From NCBI GenBank assembly GCA_965215155.1, contig CBDCCY010000001.1, forward strand, positions 2,108,001-2,172,000: DNA of 64,000 bases, written 5' to 3'. How positions within the stretch are numbered: the first letter of the stretch is position 1; every line of letters starts with the position of its first letter. Below are positions 7,224 to 15,562 of the stretch, in pieces. Position numbers and translations under genes: made by a program. The notes beneath the pieces are model-generated. The model had not been told where the DNA came from. It was given only the letters and a program-made list of their open reading frames with translations, and ran no database searches. Origin of the DNA: JAGWAJ01 sp965215155. Lineage in GTDB: Bacteria > Acidobacteriota > Vicinamibacteria > Vicinamibacterales > UBA8438.

Positions 7224-9659
7224 CTACTCCTTGCCGTTGCGCGGCTCCAGGGTGGGCAGCGTCACCGGTCGGGGGACGACGGCGGTGAAGCGCCCCCGCT
7301 GCAGCAGCACGCGACCGCGTCCCCCCCGCCCCGTGACCGTGTACTTGGCGGTGCTGACGGTCTGGACGGCGCCGCGGCTCGTCTCGACGGACAGCAGGTC
7401 GCGGTCGCCGCGCGACGCGACGAACCCGACGACGCCGTCGTCCGACGCATCGAGCTTCACGATGCGCACGCCGCGGCCCGCACCGGACAGGAAGTTGATC
7501 TCCCGCACCGGACAGAGCATGGCGCGGCCCTGGCGCGTGGCGGCGATCAACGTCTCGTTCCCGGTGACCGTCGCCACCCCCACCACCTCCACGCCGCGGG
7601 CCGGCCGCGCGAAGCGGCGCCCGGCGCGGGTGCTCGGTTCGAGGAACGGCTCCAGGCCGAACCGCAGGCCGTTTCCGTCGCTCGTGACGGCGAGGGCATG
7701 GGTCGCGGGCGCCTGATCCTCACTCGCCGCTGCGATGGACGGGGTCACGCGCGGGTCGAGCCCGATGGCGGCGACGATGCGCTCGCCGTCCCGCAGCTTG
7801 AACAGGCGCTGGATCGGCTCGCCGTAGCCGGTCGAGGCCGGCACGTCGATGAGACGGCAGCTGTAGGCGACGCCGAAGCTCGAGAAGAAGACGGCGGTCG
7901 AGCGCGTGCTGCCGGCCACACCCGCCAGCAGCGCATCGCCCTCGCGCAGGCGGGTGGCGGAGAGGTCGCGAACCTCCTTCTGGCGCTTGATCCAACCGTC
8001 CGTCGACACCAGCACGATGGCGTTCTCGTCGACGATGAAGTCGTCGGCGCTGAACGCGACATCCTCGACCGCGCTGTCGATCACGGTCCGGCGCGGGTTC
8101 GCCTCCGGATCGCCGTGGCTGCGCCGCACCTCCTCGATCTCGTCGCGCACGACACCCCAGCGGCGGTCCTCGTCGTGCAGCAGATCGCCGATCTCCGCCG
8201 CGCGCGACCGTTTGGCGGCGAGCTCCTCGCGGATGCGGCGGATCTCCAGGCGCGCCAGGCGATAGACCTTCAGCTCCAGGATCACGTCCGTCTGCTCGGC
8301 GTCGAGCGGGAACAGCTGCACGATCTTGGCGGCGGCGTCGGCCTTGCCGTCCGACGACCGGATCAGGGCGATGATGGCGTCGAGCATGTCGAACGCCCGC
8401 TCGAACCCCTCGAGGACGTGGATGCGGGCGCGAAGACCGGCCAGCTCATGCTCCAGTCGGCTCGTGACGACGTCGAGCCGAAAGCGCAGGAAGTGGGAGA
8501 GGAGCTCGTGCAGGGCGAGCCGCTCCGGCCGCCCCACGCCCGGCTGCCCGGCCGGGACGAGACAGGTCATGTTGACGGGGAAGGTGGTCTGGAGCGGGGT
8601 GTGCTTGAACAGGTAGGCCATCACCAGGCGCGGGTCGGCGTCGGCCCGCAGCTCGAGGGCGATCCGAACGTCTCCGGTCGAGACGTCCTTGACGTCGAGC
8701 AGGGCCGGCAACGCCCGCGAGGCGACGATCTCGCCGATGCGCTCCACGACCTGCGCCTTGTTCACCGTGTAGGGCACGCTCGTGACGTGCACGGTCCGGG
8801 AGCGCCGGACCGGCCCCGATTCCCACGTGGCGCGAACCCGGATGGTGCCGGTTCCGGTGCAGTAGATCTCGGCCAGCTCGTCGGGCGTGTTCGTGATCCG
8901 CCCGCCGGTGGGGAAGTCGGGCCCCCGGACCCGGCGGGCGAGACGCGCGCTGTCGAGCCCCGGATCCTCGAGGAGCAGGAGCAGGGCGTCGGCGATCTCC
9001 CCGAGGTTGTGCGGCGGAATGTTCGTGGCCATCCCGACGGCAATGCCGGCCGCGCCGTTGACGAGCAGGTTGGGCAGGCGCGCCGGCAGCACCACCGGCT
9101 CGGTGCGCGATCCGTCGTAGGCGTCGCGGAACGGCACGGTCCCCTGATCGATCTCGTCGAGAAGCTCGGTGCTGATCGGAGCCAGGCGGCACTCGGTGTA
9201 GCGCATGGCGGCGGCCGCGTCGCCGTCGAGCGAGCCGAAGTTCCCGGCGCCGTCGACGAGCGGATACCGCAACGAGAACGGCTGCGCCATCCGGACCAGC
9301 GTGTCGTAGATGGCGGTGTCGCCGTGCGGGTGGTAGTTGCCCATCACGTCGCCGACGACCTTCGCGCACTTGCGGGGCTTGGCGTCGGCCGTCAACCGCT
9401 GGCGCCACATCGTGTAGAGGATGCGGCGCTGCACCGGCTTCAGGCCGTCGCGCACGTCGGGGAGCGCCCGGGCCGTGATGACCGACAGGGCGTAGTTGAG
9501 GTAGCGAGCCTGCGCTGCCTCGTGCAGCGGGACCACGACCTCGCCGGCCGCGCCCGGCGGGTCGTCGCCGCTGCCCGAGCCTGCGTCCACCGCATCGAGC
9601 AGGGGAGCGCGCCGCGGCGTCGAGCGCGGCGTCCTTGTTGTGGTGCGTCGCTTCGCCAT
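7224..9659 (-). CDS. parC: DNA topoisomerase IV subunit A (ParC)
   Basis: This is the DNA cleavage and rejoining subunit that pairs with ParE. It has 811 residues. The active-site tyrosine is Tyr154 in AAMRYTECRL. Other winged-helix landmarks are YLNYALSVITARALPDVRDG, GLKPVQRRILY, GNYHPHGDTAIYDTLVRMAQ and VGMATNIPPHNLGEI. The first 40 residues are a basic, then Gly/Ala/Asp-rich extension before the catalytic core. The C-terminal third is a degenerate beta-pinwheel. The ATG at 9659 gives a Lys/Arg/Thr-rich start. It is the first gene of the minus-strand run parC-symporter-parE. GyrA is the alternative identity, but the ParE-like partner supports ParC. Confidence 0.9.
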   Translation of the reverse strand: MAKRRTTTRTPRSTPRRAPLLDAVDAGSGSGDDPPGAAGEVVVPLHEAAQARYLNYALSVITARALPDVRDGLKPVQRRILYTMWRQRLTADAKPRKCAKVVGDVMGNYHPHGDTAIYDTLVRMAQPFSLRYPLVDGAGNFGSLDGDAAAAMRYTECRLAPISTELLDEIDQGTVPFRDAYDGSRTEPVVLPARLPNLLVNGAAGIAVGMATNIPPHNLGEIADALLLLLEDPGLDSARLARRVRGPDFPTGGRITNTPDELAEIYCTGTGTIRVRATWESGPVRRSRTVHVTSVPYTVNKAQVVERIGEIVASRALPALLDVKDVSTGDVRIALELRADADPRLVMAYLFKHTPLQTTFPVNMTCLVPAGQPGVGRPERLALHELLSHFLRFRLDVVTSRLEHELAGLRARIHVLEGFERAFDMLDAIIALIRSSDGKADAAAKIVQLFPLDAEQTDVILELKVYRLARLEIRRIREELAAKRSRAAEIGDLLHDEDRRWGVVRDEIEEVRRSHGDPEANPRRTVIDSAVEDVAFSADDFIVDENAIVLVSTDGWIKRQKEVRDLSATRLREGDALLAGVAGSTRSTAVFFSSFGVAYSCRLIDVPASTGYGEPIQRLFKLRDGERIVAAIGLDPRVTPSIAAASEDQAPATHALAVTSDGNGLRFGLEPFLEPSTRAGRRFARPARGVEVVGVATVTGNETLIAATRQGRAMLCPVREINFLSGAGRGVRIVKLDASDDGVVGFVASRGDRDLLSVETSRGAVQTVSTAKYTVTGRGGRGRVLLQRGRFTAVVPRPVTLPTLEPRNGKE

Positions 9660-9747
9660 GCGTGGCTCTCCGTCTAGCGGCCGGCTGCGCGGCGGCTGGG
9701 AGAGCGCCGCGAGAGGTGGGGGCGGCGTGCAGCCGGCGACGAGCGTA

Positions 9748-10398
9748 TCACGGATCCTCGGGACTCCCGTCGAGCACCGCGATCAGCTCGGCCAGCACCA
9801 TGGCGGTCGCTCCCCAGACGCGTTCCCCGTGCACCGCGAAGTACGGCGCACGGACCGGACGGTCCGGCCGCCAGTACCAGCCGTGGCGCAGGTTGCGCGG
9901 GTCCCGCAGGTCGGCGAGCGGCACGTGCAGCACACGGCTCACCTCGCCGTCGTCGGGCCGCAGCCGGGGCTCGCGCTGCGCCACCCCCACCACCGGGTGA
10001 AGCACGAATCCGCTCGCCGCGATGGGGAGGATGGAGAGCTCGCCGAGCAGGCGCACGTGCGCCGGCTCGAGACCGACCTCCTCGGCCGCTTCGCGCAGCG
10101 CGGCGTCGCGCACCGTCTCGCCCGCCTCCACCACGCCTCCCGGTAGCGAGACCTGCCCGGCGTGCCGGGCCAGGTCACCACCCCGGACCGTCAGCAACAC
10201 GTGCGGCGCCCCGGCGCGCGGGTAGAGGAGCACGAGCCCGGCCGCGGGCCGGGCGTCGCGGGGTGCCGCGCGCGGGATCGGTTCCCGGCGGGGGACGGGG
10301 GCCAGGCGGAGGCGGGCGTCGCGGTGGCGCGGCGGCGCGGCCGATGCGGCCAGGATGCGTTCTTCGATCTGATACAGTGTCGGGGAGGCCGGCGCCAC
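9748..10398 (-). CDS. Nudix hydrolase, CoA pyrophosphatase type
   Basis: A cytoplasmic hydrolase of about 216 residues, predicted to cleave coenzyme A or related nucleoside diphosphates to the 4'-phosphopantetheine product. The Nudix box is complete (GVVEAGETVRDAALREAAEE, then VGL). It is preceded by LTVRGGDLARHAGQVSLPGG, which matches the CoA-specific signature LLTxR...HxGQVxxPGG. There is no ATG in a sensible place, so I chose the GTG at 10398. That start lies 5 bases after a TAAGCT hexamer and has no ribosome binding site, so the message may be leaderless. It is divergent from the MATE gene, with only 45 bases between the starts. Confidence 0.82.
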   Translation of the reverse strand: MAPASPTLYQIEERILAASAAPPRHRDARLRLAPVPRREPIPRAAPRDARPAAGLVLLYPRAGAPHVLLTVRGGDLARHAGQVSLPGGVVEAGETVRDAALREAAEEVGLEPAHVRLLGELSILPIAASGFVLHPVVGVAQREPRLRPDDGEVSRVLHVPLADLRDPRNLRHGWYWRPDRPVRAPYFAVHGERVWGATAMVLAELIAVLDGSPEDP

Positions 10399-10403
10399 GG
10401 AAT

Positions 10404-10409
10404 AGCTTA
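10404..10409 (-). promoter_or_regulatory. TANNNT box 5 nt before the Nudix start
   Basis: TAAGCT on the minus strand is followed by ATTCC and the GTG start. There is no Shine-Dalgarno sequence between. It fits a leaderless transcript, one of six such cases in this window. Confidence 0.4.
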
Positions 10410-10443
10410 CCGCAGCCCCGCAGCGACGCCCTTCCGCGTCGAC

Positions 10444-11865
10444 ATGACCGAAGAGAAAAGGCCGGCCAAGAAGTTCGACCGCACGATTGTCGACGGACCC
10501 CTGGGCCGCGCCGTGTGGATGCTCGCCTGGCCGACGATGCTCCAGAACGTCGTCGGCGGCCTGCAGGGCATCATCGACCAGGCGATGGTCGGCAACTACG
10601 TCGGCCACACCGGCAACGCCGCGATCGGCGTGAGCCTGCAGATCTTCATTCTCGTCATCGTCTTCGTCGCCTCGGTGTTCAGCGGGATGGGCGTGCTCGT
10701 CGCCCGCTTCGCCGGCGCCAACGAGCCCGGGGAGGTCAACCGCGTCGTCTACCAGGCGTTCCTCACCGCCGTCTTCCTCGCCCTCGGCGTGCTGGCGCCG
10801 CTCGGCTACGTGCTGGCGCCGGCGCTGCTCGACATGATCAACGCCGCTCCCGAGGTGCAGGTCGAGGCGCTGCCCTACCTCCGGGTCAGCTTCGTCTTCA
10901 GCATCGGCATGCTCATCTTCTTCATGATGAGCGGCGCGTTGCGCGCCGCGGGCGACGCGCGCACCCCGATGCAGCTGGGCGTCGTGATGACGGTGCTGAA
11001 CATCGTGCTCAACGTCGTGCTCATCCGCGGCCTCGGCCCGATCCCGGCGTTCGGTACCCTGGGTGCAGCGATGGGCACCGCGATCGCGAGCGGCCTCACG
11101 GGCGTCGTCTTCCTCTGGCTGCTCTTCTCCGGGCGCCTCGTCATCCACTTCACGCGCGGCATGTCCTTCGCGCCGGACTGGCAGGTGATTCGCGAGCTCT
11201 TCCGCTTCGGCCTGCCGACCGGCTTCCAGGGCATCGTGATGAACGTCGCCGGCGTCCTCATGCTGCGATTCGTCGGATCGCTGCAGTACAGCGCCGAAGC
11301 CCAGGCCGCCTACGCGGTCGGCTACTCGGAGCTGTTCGCGCTGATAACGTGGACCTCCGTGGGTCTCATGGGGGCGACGGCGGCGGTGGCGGGGCAGAAC
11401 CTCGGGGCGGGCCGCCCCGAGCGGAGCGCGCGCGCGGCGCTGGTGGCCGCGTCCATCGGCGTAGGCGTGGCCTGCATCGTCGGCCTGGCCTTCCTGACGA
11501 TTCCCCGCGTCCTGCTCGGCGTGTTCGGGATGGACGAGGGGGTGCAGTTCGAGATCGGCCGGCAGCTCCTCGGCTACCTCGCGGTATCGGGCGTGTTCGT
11601 GACCGTGGCGCTGACCTATACCGGCGGCCTCCAGGGGACGGGCGACACGCGCAGCCCGCTCTACATTTCGATCCTGTCGCAGGTCGTGGTTCCCATCGGC
11701 CTCTGCACGTGGCTGCAGGTCACGCGCGGCCTCGAGCCGGCGGACATCTGGCTGGCGATCGTCCTCGGCCACATGGCGCGGGCCGGCCTGAGCGTCGCCC
11801 GCTTCCGCCAGGGCAAGTGGCAGAACATCGCGATCGACATCGGTCCCGGCCCGGCGCGCGCGTAG
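10444..11865 (+). CDS. MATE family multidrug/metabolite exporter
   Basis: A 473-residue inner-membrane protein with about 12 membrane segments, expected to export cationic compounds in exchange for H+ or Na+. The two-fold MATE repeat is visible: PTMLQNVVGGLQGIIDQAMV early in the first half and FGLPTGFQGIVMNVAGVLML at the start of the second. GALRAAGDARTPMQLGVVMT and GGLQGTGDTRSPLYISILSQ are the paired family signatures. I chose the ATG at 10444 because the first membrane segment follows about 25 residues later; earlier in-frame codons read into the opposite-strand Nudix gene. It heads a plus-strand run to 15457. Confidence 0.9.
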   Translation: MTEEKRPAKKFDRTIVDGPLGRAVWMLAWPTMLQNVVGGLQGIIDQAMVGNYVGHTGNAAIGVSLQIFILVIVFVASVFSGMGVLVARFAGANEPGEVNRVVYQAFLTAVFLALGVLAPLGYVLAPALLDMINAAPEVQVEALPYLRVSFVFSIGMLIFFMMSGALRAAGDARTPMQLGVVMTVLNIVLNVVLIRGLGPIPAFGTLGAAMGTAIASGLTGVVFLWLLFSGRLVIHFTRGMSFAPDWQVIRELFRFGLPTGFQGIVMNVAGVLMLRFVGSLQYSAEAQAAYAVGYSELFALITWTSVGLMGATAAVAGQNLGAGRPERSARAALVAASIGVGVACIVGLAFLTIPRVLLGVFGMDEGVQFEIGRQLLGYLAVSGVFVTVALTYTGGLQGTGDTRSPLYISILSQVVVPIGLCTWLQVTRGLEPADIWLAIVLGHMARAGLSVARFRQGKWQNIAIDIGPGPARA

Positions 11866-11886
11866 CCTCGGTCGCCCTTTTTCCGC

Positions 11887-13020
11887 ATGCCTCCCTCGCT
11901 GCCCGGCCGGATGCCGACACTCGCCGCGCAGGCCCTCGGCTGGATCGATCCGTCCACCGGCGGCCTCGTGCCACCGGTCCATCCGTCCGTGCAGTACGAG
12001 AAGGGCCCCGGCCGGCCCATCTACACCCGCGACCAGAACCCGACCTACGAGCCGGCGGAAGCCCTGCTGGCCGCGCTCGAAGGCGGCCGCGCCGCGATGC
12101 TGTTCAGCTCCGGCATGGCGGCGGCGACCACCGTGTTCGAGACGCTCGACAGCGGGGACCACGTCGTCGCGCCGCGGGAGATGTACTGGATGCTGCGCCG
12201 CTGGCTGCAGGATCTGGCCCGGCGAGGGCGGATCGCGCTCGACCTGGTTCCCAACGGCGATCCGGACGCGCTCCGCGCGGCGCTGCGGCCGGGCGCAACC
12301 CGGATCGTCTGGATCGAGACCCCGGCCAATCCGAGCGGCGCGGCGACCGATCTCGCCGCCGCCGCGGAGATGGCGCACGAGGCCGGCGCCCGCCTCGTTG
12401 CGGACAACACGGTTGCCACCCCGGTCCTCTCCCGGCCGCTGGCCCACGGAGCGGACGTGGTGATGCACTCGGCGACCAAGCAGCTCAACGGCCACTCGGA
12501 CGTGCTGGCCGGCGCGCTGGTCACCGCGGAGGAGGACGATCTCTGGTCCCGCTGCCGCCGCGAGCGGGGGTTCCGGGGGGCGGTGCTGGGCCCGTTCGAG
12601 AGCTGGCTCCTGCTGCGCGGAATGCGCACGGTCTGTCTCCGGGTAGCGGCGTCGGCGAACAACGCGCAGCGCATCGCGGAGGCGCTCGACGGTCATCCCG
12701 CCGTGTCGCGGGTCCTCTATCCTGGGCTTCCAGGGCATCCCGGGCACGCGATCGCCGCCCGGCAGATGGTCGGAGGGTTCGGACCGGTCGTGTCGCTGCG
12801 GCTGGCGGGCGGCCCGGAGGCGGCGCGCCGGGTCGTGGAGCGGTTGCGCCTGTTTCACGACGCGACCTCGCTGGGGGGCGTGGAGAGCCTCGCGGAGCAC
12901 CGCGGTCCGGTCGAAGGGCCGGGCTCGCCGGTGCCCGACGACCTGGTACGGCTCTCGGTCGGGATCGAGGACGCGGACGATCTCGTCGCCGACCTCGAGC
13001 AGGCGCTGGCCGGGAGGTAG
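11887..13020 (+). CDS. Cys/Met-metabolism PLP enzyme (cystathionine gamma-synthase/lyase family)
   Basis: A 377-residue PLP-dependent enzyme of the trans-sulfuration family. Lys198 in HSATKQLNGHSDVLAGA is the expected Schiff-base lysine. Other landmarks are SSGMAAATTVFETL (PLP phosphate contact), WIETPANPSG and the aspartate of LVADNTVATP. YTRDQNPTYEPAEALLAALE matches the family substrate-side loop. It could act as cystathionine gamma-synthase, gamma-lyase or a methionine gamma-lyase-like enzyme, and the sequence alone does not decide. The start at 11887 gives MPPSLPGRMP, 21 bases after the exporter stop. Confidence 0.85.
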   Translation: MPPSLPGRMPTLAAQALGWIDPSTGGLVPPVHPSVQYEKGPGRPIYTRDQNPTYEPAEALLAALEGGRAAMLFSSGMAAATTVFETLDSGDHVVAPREMYWMLRRWLQDLARRGRIALDLVPNGDPDALRAALRPGATRIVWIETPANPSGAATDLAAAAEMAHEAGARLVADNTVATPVLSRPLAHGADVVMHSATKQLNGHSDVLAGALVTAEEDDLWSRCRRERGFRGAVLGPFESWLLLRGMRTVCLRVAASANNAQRIAEALDGHPAVSRVLYPGLPGHPGHAIAARQMVGGFGPVVSLRLAGGPEAARRVVERLRLFHDATSLGGVESLAEHRGPVEGPGSPVPDDLVRLSVGIEDADDLVADLEQALAGR

Positions 13021-13065
13021 GCGGAGCCGTCAGGCGATCGGCGGGCCCAGCGGGGAACGAGAGCG

Positions 13066-13575
13066 ATGGACGAACCGGACGCGCCCGTGCATATCGCCCC
13101 GGCGACCGCCGCCGACGTGCCGCTGGTCCTGGGGCTGATTCGCGACCTGGCAGAGTACGAGCGGATGGCGGATCAGGTGCAGGCGAGCGAGGCCGACATC
13201 GAGAGCGCGCTCTTCGGGGAACGGCCTTGCGCGGAGGCGGTGCTCGCCCGGGCGGGCGACGAGGCGGTCGGGTTCGCCTTCTTCTTCCATTCGTTCTCGA
13301 CCTTCGTGGGGCGGCGCGGCCTCTACCTCGAGGACCTGTACGTGCGACCGGCGTTCCGCGGCCGGGGCATCGGCCGCCGGCTGCTCGCGCACCTGGCCGC
13401 GCTCGCGGTGGAGCGCGGCTGCGGGCGCTTCGAATGGTCCGTGCTGGACTGGAACGCGCCGGCGATCGAAGCGTACCGCCGTGCCGGGGCGGTCCCCATG
13501 GACGAATGGACGGTCTACCGGCTGACGGGCGATGCCCTGCGCGCGCTGGCCGCGGAGGCGCCGATGAAGGGATGA
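13066..13575 (+). CDS. GNAT family N-acetyltransferase (diamine acetyltransferase-like)
   Basis: A 169-residue acetyl-CoA dependent acyltransferase. The acetyl-CoA binding motif is LEDLYVRPAFRGRGIGRRLL. The later FEWSVLDWNAPAIEAYRRAG and the overall layout resemble spermidine/spermine acetyltransferase-like proteins, so a polyamine or small amine substrate is a reasonable guess. The ATG at 13066 follows the PLP enzyme by 45 bases. The stop overlaps a possible ATG of the next gene (ATGA at 13572-13575). Confidence 0.85.
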   Translation: MDEPDAPVHIAPATAADVPLVLGLIRDLAEYERMADQVQASEADIESALFGERPCAEAVLARAGDEAVGFAFFFHSFSTFVGRRGLYLEDLYVRPAFRGRGIGRRLLAHLAALAVERGCGRFEWSVLDWNAPAIEAYRRAGAVPMDEWTVYRLTGDALRALAAEAPMKG

Positions 13576-13588
13576 GCCGGCGGATGCG

Positions 13589-13672
13589 CGCGAGCGCGCC
13601 CGGCCGGGCGCGCTGGGAGTCCGCGCTGGCACCGGGGTTCTCCATGGCACGTACCACGACGCAGACTCCCGC
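13589..13672 (+). repeat. Dispersed inverted-repeat element, copy A
   Basis: This is one of three related elements of about 85 bp. It contains CGCGCTGGGAGTCCGCGCTG near the left end and GCAGACTCC near the right, with CTCCATGGCACGT in the middle. The middle and the ends align with the element at 41424-41513 read on the minus strand. This copy overlaps the beginning of the methyltransferase gene and contains its probable start codon. Confidence 0.65.
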
Positions 13673-14381
13673 CGACGAGGAACGCGTCATTGCCGAGCAG
13701 GTGGCGTACTACCGTGCCCGCGCGCCGGAGTACGACGACTGGTTCCATCGTCGCGGCGCCTTCGACCACGGTGCGCGGTGGAACCGGCGGTGGCGGGCGG
13801 AGATCGGGGAGCTGGCCGCCGCGCTCGACGCCGCGCGTCCGTCGGGCCGCATCCTGGAGCTGGCCTGCGGGACGGGGCTGTGGACGGAGCGTCTGGCCCC
13901 GTACGCCGAGGCGTTGACCTGCGTCGACGCCTCGCCCGAGGTGCTCGCGCTGAACCGGCGGCGGATGCGGGAGGCGAGCATCGAATACGTGTGCGCCGAC
14001 CTCTTCCACTGGCGGCCGCCCGCGCGCTACGACTTCGGCTTCTGGCTGTCGCACGTCCCGGCCGGGTGTTTCCTCCCGTTCTGGAGTTTGGTGGCGCGGT
14101 GTCTCGTGCCGGGCGGTCGGGTCTTCTTCGCGGACAACCGGCGGCCTCCGGACGGGTCGTCCGTAGAGACCGAGCCCGGCGATCCCTCGCGCAGCCGGCG
14201 CCGCCTCACCGACGGCCGCGAGTTCACGATCGTCAAGGTGTTCCATCGGCCCGACGAGCTGGAGGCGCACCTGGCGACGCTCGGATGGCGGGCGCGGGTG
14301 CGCGGCACGCCGACGTTCTTTCTTCACGGGACGGCCGTGAAGCGGCCGCGCCGGCACGATCGCCCGAAGGAGCGCCGATGA
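13644..14381 (+). CDS. Class I SAM-dependent methyltransferase
   Basis: A cytoplasmic methyltransferase of about 245 residues. The SAM-binding motif I is ILELACGTGLWTERLAPYAE, with the acidic end of strand 2 in LTCVDASPEVL and a later RCLVPGGRVFFADN. The conserved front (EQVAYYRARAPEYDDWFHRR) begins about 16 residues from the chosen ATG at 13644. An ATG at 13572 overlaps the previous stop as ATGA and would add 24 arginine-rich residues. Both the chosen ATG and its first codons lie within a dispersed repeat element, so the N-terminus may be recently acquired. The substrate is unknown. Confidence 0.8.
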   Translation: MARTTTQTPADEERVIAEQVAYYRARAPEYDDWFHRRGAFDHGARWNRRWRAEIGELAAALDAARPSGRILELACGTGLWTERLAPYAEALTCVDASPEVLALNRRRMREASIEYVCADLFHWRPPARYDFGFWLSHVPAGCFLPFWSLVARCLVPGGRVFFADNRRPPDGSSVETEPGDPSRSRRRLTDGREFTIVKVFHRPDELEAHLATLGWRARVRGTPTFFLHGTAVKRPRRHDRPKERR

Positions 14382-15457
14382 CCGCAACCGCACCGGGAGC
14401 CTCGATGCACAGCTACCAGTTGACCGGCTACGGAGCGCCGCTCGAGCGCATCGCGTCGGCGCGTCCGGAGCCGGCCGGCGACGAGGTCCTGCTGGCGGTG
14501 GAGGCGTGCGGAGTCTGTCATAGCGACCTTCACCTCGCCGACGGCTACTTCGATCTGGGCGACGCGCGCCGGCTCGATCTGACCGGAGGCCGGGAGTTGC
14601 CGTTCACCCTCGGCCACGAGATCGCCGGCGCCGTCGTCGCCTGCGGGCCCGACGCCGCTGGCGTGGCCGTCGGCGACCGCCGCGTCGTGTACCCCTGGAT
14701 CGGATGCGGTGGCTGCCCGACCTGCAACGCGGGAGACGAGCACCTGTGCGGCGCGCCGCGCGCGCTCGGCGTCACGCGGGCCGGCGGCTTCGCCGACCAT
14801 GTACTCGTGCCGCACGCGCGGTACCTCTTCGACCCCGGGCCGGTCGGCGCCGCCCCCGCCGCAACCTGCGCCTGCTCGGGGTTGACCGCGTTCGGCGCTC
14901 TCCGCAAGGTCGCGGCGCGCGCGCCGCACCTGCCGCATCTGCTCCTCGTCGGCCTGGGAGGCGTCGGCATGGCCGCACTGGGCCTGGCGCCGTCCGTCGT
15001 CGCCGCCGAGATGATCGCGGCCGACGTCGATGCGGCCAAGCTCGATGCGGCCGCGGCGCGCGGCGCGGCCGGCACCGTCGACGCGTCGGCCGCGGACGCG
15101 GTGAAGCAGGTCCGCCGCCGCACCGGGGGCGGGGCCTCCGCCGCGATCGACTTCGTCGGTTCGGCGCAGTCGGCGGCGTTCGCGCTCGGCGCGCTCGCGC
15201 CGGGCGGGACGCTCGTCGTGGTCGGGCTCTTCGGGGGCGCCCTCAAGCTGTCGTTGCCGCTCCTGCCGCTGAAGCAGCTCACCATTCGCGGGTCGTACGT
15301 CGGCAGTCTCCCGGAGATGGGGGAGCTGATGACCCTGGTCCGCGACGGTGCGGTCGCCCCGCTGCCGATCGAGGAGCGCCCGCTGGCCGAGGCGCAATCG
15401 GCGCTCGACGACCTCCGTGCGGGGGCGGTGCTCGGGCGCGTCGTGCTGCGCCCGTGA
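14378..15457 (+). CDS. Zinc-dependent alcohol dehydrogenase (MDR family)
   Basis: A 359-residue medium-chain dehydrogenase that oxidises alcohols or reduces aldehydes with NAD(P). Catalytic zinc ligands are seen in CGVCHSDLHLADGYF and GHEIAG. The structural zinc lobe has its four cysteines in CGGCPTCNAGDEHLC. The Rossmann segment reads LLLVGLGGVGMAALGLA. The ATG at 14378 overlaps the methyltransferase stop (ATGA) and has GAAGGAG 6 bases upstream, so the two genes are probably translationally coupled. A second ATG nine codons on (14405, MHSYQL) is the alternative start. Confidence 0.88.
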   Translation: MTATAPGASMHSYQLTGYGAPLERIASARPEPAGDEVLLAVEACGVCHSDLHLADGYFDLGDARRLDLTGGRELPFTLGHEIAGAVVACGPDAAGVAVGDRRVVYPWIGCGGCPTCNAGDEHLCGAPRALGVTRAGGFADHVLVPHARYLFDPGPVGAAPAATCACSGLTAFGALRKVAARAPHLPHLLLVGLGGVGMAALGLAPSVVAAEMIAADVDAAKLDAAAARGAAGTVDASAADAVKQVRRRTGGGASAAIDFVGSAQSAAFALGALAPGGTLVVVGLFGGALKLSLPLLPLKQLTIRGSYVGSLPEMGELMTLVRDGAVAPLPIEERPLAEAQSALDDLRAGAVLGRVVLRP

Positions 15458-15562
15458 CCGGCGACCCCGCGGCGCGCGCAGGAGTGTGCGCCGTGGAACG
15501 GCGCGGGCTCCCGCAGGCCTGGCCCAGCACCGCGCGGAGCCGATCAGGCGACGATCGGTGGG

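Noticed and set aside
10399..12900. Long minus-strand extension upstream of the Nudix gene
   Set aside because: It is the antisense of the MATE and PLP genes; the Nudix protein begins at the GTG at 10398.
10263..13571. Long plus-strand frame ahead of the methyltransferase
   Set aside because: It is a shifted frame over the MATE, PLP-enzyme and GNAT genes; only its last ~245 codons correspond to a real protein.
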